Assembly: GCA_030066665.1 (NCBI GenBank)
Contig: JASJBD010000046.1
Location: forward strand, 1 to 37,995
Direction of reading: 5' to 3'
DNA: 37,995 bases
Source of the DNA: Gammaproteobacteria bacterium
Lineage (GTDB): Bacteria; Pseudomonadota; Gammaproteobacteria; Steroidobacterales; GCA-2729495
Positions 35,171-37,995 of the stretch are shown here, one piece after another. Position 1 is the first letter of the stretch. Every line of letters begins with the position of its first letter. Made by a program: the position numbers and the translations under genes. Below the pieces are notes generated by a model. That model saw nothing but the letters and a program-made list of their open reading frames with translations, was not told the origin of the DNA and did no database searches.

Positions 35171-35326
35171 CAAGAGCGGGTTTGTCCGCGAAGTTCTCGG
35201 TGTGGGCCGCGTGGCCGGTATGTCTCATCGGAAGTAAAGCGCAGCGAAGCGAGCCATGGAGATGAGACGTACCGGCCATGCGGCCGACGCGCCGCCACAG
35301 TGCTTCGCGGATAGAGTCGTTGCTAC
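35171..35326. repeat. Long imperfect palindrome with REP-like ends (REPIN/MITE-like)
   Basis: The core is an inverted repeat: 35202-35229 against 35261-35288, 28 bases with three mismatches, around a 31-base loop. Outside it the arms extend weakly to a second pair of ends: CAAGAGCGGGTTTGTCCGCGAAG (first 20 at 35171) on the left and CTTCGCGGATAGAGTCGTTG at 35303 on the right. These share CCGCGAAG and resemble the REP family known from pseudomonads (GAGCGGGTTTATCCGCGAAG type). Each end can fold on its own (GCGG...CCGC). The element fills the gap between the hydrolase and aspS and its right end covers the aspS stop codon. Nonautonomous, no transposase here. Confidence 0.7.
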
Positions 35327-37098
35327 GACGAACCTGGCGGCTTCCGTAACCGGATGCCGGTCTCCCGCAGTTGCTGATCGGCGACCGGACCAGGTGCCTC
35401 GGTCAACAGGCAGCTTGCCGACTGGGTCTTCGGGAACGCAATCACGTCACGAATGCTGTCGGCGCCGGCCATCAGCATCACGATGCGGTCGAGGCCGAAC
35501 GCAATACCACCGTGCGGCGGGCATCCATAACGCAGCGCGCGCAACAGAAAGCCGAACTTGCTCTCCGCTTCCTCTTCGCCGATGCCGAGAATCCGGAACA
35601 CGGCGGCCTGGATGTCCTCGCGATGAATACGAATCGAGCCGCCGCCGATTTCGCTGCCATTGAGCACGATGTCGTAGGCGCGGGATAGCGAATTCCCCGG
35701 CGCGGCTTCCAGTTCGACCGCATCGTCATAACTGGGCGCCGTAAACGGGTGATGCAGCGCCGTCCAGCGTTTCTCTTGCGGGTCCCAGTCGAACATCGGG
35801 AAATCGACGATCCATACCGGGTGCCAGCCAGTCGCAACCAGGCCCTGATCCTTGCCGAGCTGCACACGCAGCGCCGCCAGCGAATCGTTGACGATCTTCG
35901 CTTTGTCCGCGCCGAAGAAGACCAGGTCGCCATCGACCAGGCCCAGGCGTTTGATCAGACCATCGACCGTGGCGTCGGGGAGGAACTTGAGGATCGGTGA
36001 CTGCAGACCATCGCGACCGTCGGCGACCTTGTTGACCTTTATATAGGCCAGGCCCTTGGCACCATAACGACCGACGAAATCGGTGTATTCGTCGATCGAC
36101 TTTCGCGTGAGTTCCGCCCCACCGGGCAGCTTGAGTGCCGCCACACGACCCTCGGGATCCGCGGCCGGCCCGGCGAAGACTTTGAATTCGACGCCGCTCA
36201 TCAGGTCGCCGACTTCAACCAGCTCCAGCGGGATGCGGAGATCGGGCCGGTCGATCCCGAAGCGTTCCATGGCTTCCGCATAACCCATGCGGGGGAACGG
36301 ATCCGGCAGCTCGTCGTGCAACACTTCCTTGAAGACATGACGAATGAGCGCTTCCATCAGCTGCATCACGCCGTCCTCGTTCAGGAACGAGGTTTCGACA
36401 TCGAGCTGCGTGAATTCAGGCTGGCGGTCGGCGCGCAGGTCTTCGTCCCGAAAACACCGCGCGATCTGATAATACCGATCGAAGCCCGACATCATCAGCA
36501 ATTGCTTGAACAGCTGCGGCGACTGCGGCAGCGCAAAGAACTGACCCGGATGCGTGCGGCTCGGCACGATGTAATCCCGCGCCCCTTCCGGCGTGGTGCG
36601 CGTCAACATCGGCGTTTCAACGTCGACAAAGCCGTTGTCATCGAGAAAGGCCCGCAGGCTGCGAGTGACCTGGTGGCGCAGTCGTAACCGTTCCGCCATC
36701 TCCGGGCGCCGCAGGTCGAGGTAGCGGTAGCGCAGCCGCAGATCTTCGTGCGCATGCTCGTCGTGATGGAACGGCGGTGTCTCGGCCGGGTTCAGCACCT
36801 CGAGCTCCGAGGCGAGAACCTCGACCTCACCGCTGGCCAGCTTCGGATTGATCGTGCCTTCGGGACGCGGCCGCACGAGCCCCTTCACTGCCAGCACGTA
36901 TTCGCCGCGCACGCGCTCGGCGTCCGCGAAAATATCCGGCCGATCCGGGTCGAAGACGACCTGCAGGAGGCCCTCGCGATCCCGCAGGTCGATGAATATC
37001 ACGCCACCGTGATCACGGCGGTTGTGCACCCAGCCGGCCACGGCCACCTCCTGGCCGACCTGGTCCGAGTTGATTTCGCCGCAGTAGTGGGTGCGCAT
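35323..37098 (-). CDS. aspS: Aspartyl-tRNA synthetase AspS
   Basis: 591 residues, bacterial-type length. The N-terminal OB-fold anticodon-binding domain runs to about residue 110 ([32 protein letters not shown]). The class II core has motif 2 [14 protein letters not shown] and the C-terminal motif 3 [15 protein letters not shown]. The bacterial GAD insert lies between them, near residues 280-420. Whether it also makes Asp-tRNA-Asn cannot be decided here. The start at 37098 is preceded by GGTTTTTCTC with no strong ribosome binding site. The last codons lie in the right REP-like end. DUF502 stands 51 bases upstream on the same strand. Confidence 0.98.
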   Translation of the reverse strand: MRTHYCGEINSDQVGQEVAVAGWVHNRRDHGGVIFIDLRDREGLLQVVFDPDRPDIFADAERVRGEYVLAVKGLVRPRPEGTINPKLASGEVEVLASELEVLNPAETPPFHHDEHAHEDLRLRYRYLDLRRPEMAERLRLRHQVTRSLRAFLDDNGFVDVETPMLTRTTPEGARDYIVPSRTHPGQFFALPQSPQLFKQLLMMSGFDRYYQIARCFRDEDLRADRQPEFTQLDVETSFLNEDGVMQLMEALIRHVFKEVLHDELPDPFPRMGYAEAMERFGIDRPDLRIPLELVEVGDLMSGVEFKVFAGPAADPEGRVAALKLPGGAELTRKSIDEYTDFVGRYGAKGLAYIKVNKVADGRDGLQSPILKFLPDATVDGLIKRLGLVDGDLVFFGADKAKIVNDSLAALRVQLGKDQGLVATGWHPVWIVDFPMFDWDPQEKRWTALHHPFTAPSYDDAVELEAAPGNSLSRAYDIVLNGSEIGGGSIRIHREDIQAAVFRILGIGEEEAESKFGFLLRALRYGCPPHGGIAFGLDRIVMLMAGADSIRDVIAFPKTQSASCLLTEAPGPVADQQLRETGIRLRKPPGSS

Positions 37099-37149
37099 GA
37101 GAAAAACCTGTCCGGGCCCGTCGAAGCCCCGTCTAGAGGGCGCAGGATG

Positions 37150-37806
37150 TTACGGAGCCGCCTCCGGTGGCGCAAGCTCCTGCGGCGCATCCTTGCGGTT
37201 CCATGGCGGCACGACGACGCCGAGCGACACGATCATTTTCAGCGCCTGTTCCACATCCATGTCGAGCTCGATCACCTCGCTCCGCGGCACCATGATGATG
37301 AAGCCGGAGGTCGGATTCGGCGTGGTTGGCACGAACACGCACATGACTTCCTCGCTGGTCCGGACCTGGACTTCCTCGAGTGTCGTCGAGGTCTGGAAAC
37401 ACAGGCTGTAGACACCCTTGCGCGGATACTGAATCAGCAACACCTTCTTGAACGATTGACTGGTGTCGGCGAACAGGACTTCCGCAAACTGCTTCGCTGC
37501 CCCGTAAATACTGCGCACCAGCGGGATGCGGTCCAGGATCGATTCCCACAAATGGATCAGCTGGCGGCCGAGAATATTCGCGACAATCAGACCGGTCAGG
37601 AACAGCACAAGAACCGCCGTGATCAGCGTGAGTACGACGTCCAGGTAAGGCACGGTCCAGCCGATCAGGTTTTCCGGCCGCAAAGCGGGCGGGATGATGA
37701 CCAGGCCCTGCAGCAAGTCGGCGAGCAGTTTGAGGACCAGCAAGGTGACGCCGAGCGGCACCCAGACCAGCAGTCCGGCCACGATATATCGACGGAAATG
37801 TCTCAT
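37150..37806 (-). CDS. DUF502 family membrane protein
   Basis: 218 residues. Two transmembrane helices lie near residues 8-36 (VAGLLVWVPLGVTLLVLKLLADLL) and 55-78 (VVLTLITAVLVLFLTGLIVANILG), followed by a cytoplasmic domain with RIPLVRSIYGAAKQFAEVL, PRKGVYSLCFQT and VFVPTTPNPTSGFIIMVP. These segments are the DUF502 signature. The family is widespread and uncharacterised in bacteria. It sits between aspS and an FmdB-like gene, the classic order in gammaproteobacteria. The C-terminus (APPEAAP) is low complexity. Confidence 0.95.
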   Translation of the reverse strand: MRHFRRYIVAGLLVWVPLGVTLLVLKLLADLLQGLVIIPPALRPENLIGWTVPYLDVVLTLITAVLVLFLTGLIVANILGRQLIHLWESILDRIPLVRSIYGAAKQFAEVLFADTSQSFKKVLLIQYPRKGVYSLCFQTSTTLEEVQVRTSEEVMCVFVPTTPNPTSGFIIMVPRSEVIELDMDVEQALKMIVSLGVVVPPWNRKDAPQELAPPEAAP

Positions 37807-37897
37807 GCGGATGCGCTCCGGGCCGGCACCGGCAGCTGGCCGGCCACACGTGAATCCTCGCGCAAGCGCCGCGCGGGCTCAAGCCGCGTGCCGGGAG

Positions 37898-37995
37898 TCA
37901 GGCGCTGTCTCCGGAACTGGTGGATTTGCTGGCGCCGTTCGACCCGGATTTCTTTGCCGATTTGTCCGATTTGTCCGATTTGTCCGATTTGTCCG
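37898..37995 (-). CDS. FmdB-family zinc ribbon protein, C-terminus only
   Basis: The minus-strand frame ending with TGA at 37898-37900 codes DKS repeats, then AKKSGSNGASKSTSSGDSA. FmdB-family proteins have a zinc ribbon at the N-terminus and a low-complexity Lys/Ser/Ala tail like this one, and are found in the aspS-DUF502 neighbourhood, which is why this call is made. The zinc ribbon itself lies beyond the window, so the call rests on context and tail composition. The gap to DUF502 is 91 bases. Confidence 0.6.
   Translation of the reverse strand, partial: DKSDKSDKSDKSAKKSGSNGASKSTSSGDSA
37961..37995. repeat. 9-bp tandem repeat at the window edge
   Basis: TTTGTCCGA is repeated three times and a fourth time without its last base (37961-37995), without mismatches, coding Asp-Lys-Ser on the minus strand in the FmdB-like tail. 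The window ends inside the repeat. A diverged unit (TTTGCCGA) precedes it. The repeat may be the reason the assembly stopped here, so its true length is unknown. Confidence 0.9.

Noticed and set aside
1-37995. CRISPR arrays, insertion sequences, prophage or defence genes
   Set aside because: No regularly spaced direct repeats, no cas, transposase, integrase or phage structural motifs were seen in any frame.

Overview
The window is GC-rich, densely coded bacterial DNA with no transposase, phage or CRISPR sequence. It most likely comes from a pigmented gammaproteobacterium. Support for this is the order recA-recX-alaS-csrA-tRNA-Ser(GCU), with pncC and mutS close by, and an aspS-DUF502-FmdB group at the right end. 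No species call is made. Both ends look like contig edges: the first 103 bases are a perfect inverted copy of 205-307, lying inside a coding region (probably a chimera), and the last 35 bases are a 9-bp tandem repeat.

Left part (1-8.5 kb): a truncated carboxymuconolactone-decarboxylase-like gene, then a polyprenol-phosphate glycosyltransferase/GtrA fusion coupled to a GT39 membrane glycosyltransferase. Next is a carotenoid locus built from two converging transcripts. One carries a sterol-desaturase-type hydroxylase and crtZ. The other carries a small conserved protein followed by crtY-crtI-crtB. With GGPP supplied from elsewhere (no crtE is seen), this set would give zeaxanthin, perhaps further hydroxylated. 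The crtB reading frame has no ATG, GTG or TTG in front of its conserved N-terminus and appears to start at CTG.

Middle part (8.5-23.7 kb): mostly single genes or pairs: srkA kinase with a VOC protein, a DUF938 methyltransferase, a small four-cysteine protein, an MBL hydrolase, a GST, an LLM flavin oxidoreductase with a secreted thioredoxin-fold-like protein, an ABC-2 exporter pair, a Rieske oxygenase, and nei with a DUF2256-DUF3253 protein. The most unusual gene is a 745-residue protein that joins two CDGSH iron-sulfur motifs, a Rieske domain and a complete ThDP-dependent 2-oxoacid enzyme. It faces, across only 37 bp, a D-2-hydroxyacid dehydrogenase that carries a signal peptide. Together with the ABC pair downstream this could be a 2-oxo/2-hydroxy acid redox module, which is an inference.

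Right part (23.7-38 kb): the housekeeping block. On the minus strand, a GT4 glycosyltransferase, pncC and thpR overlap and lead into recA, recX, alaS, csrA, tRNA-Ser and a clear terminator. mutS runs the other way, followed by a polysaccharide-deacetylase-like gene that converges on an alpha/beta hydrolase. A large imperfect palindrome with REP-like ends separates that hydrolase from aspS. DUF502 and the C-terminus of an FmdB-like protein close the window.
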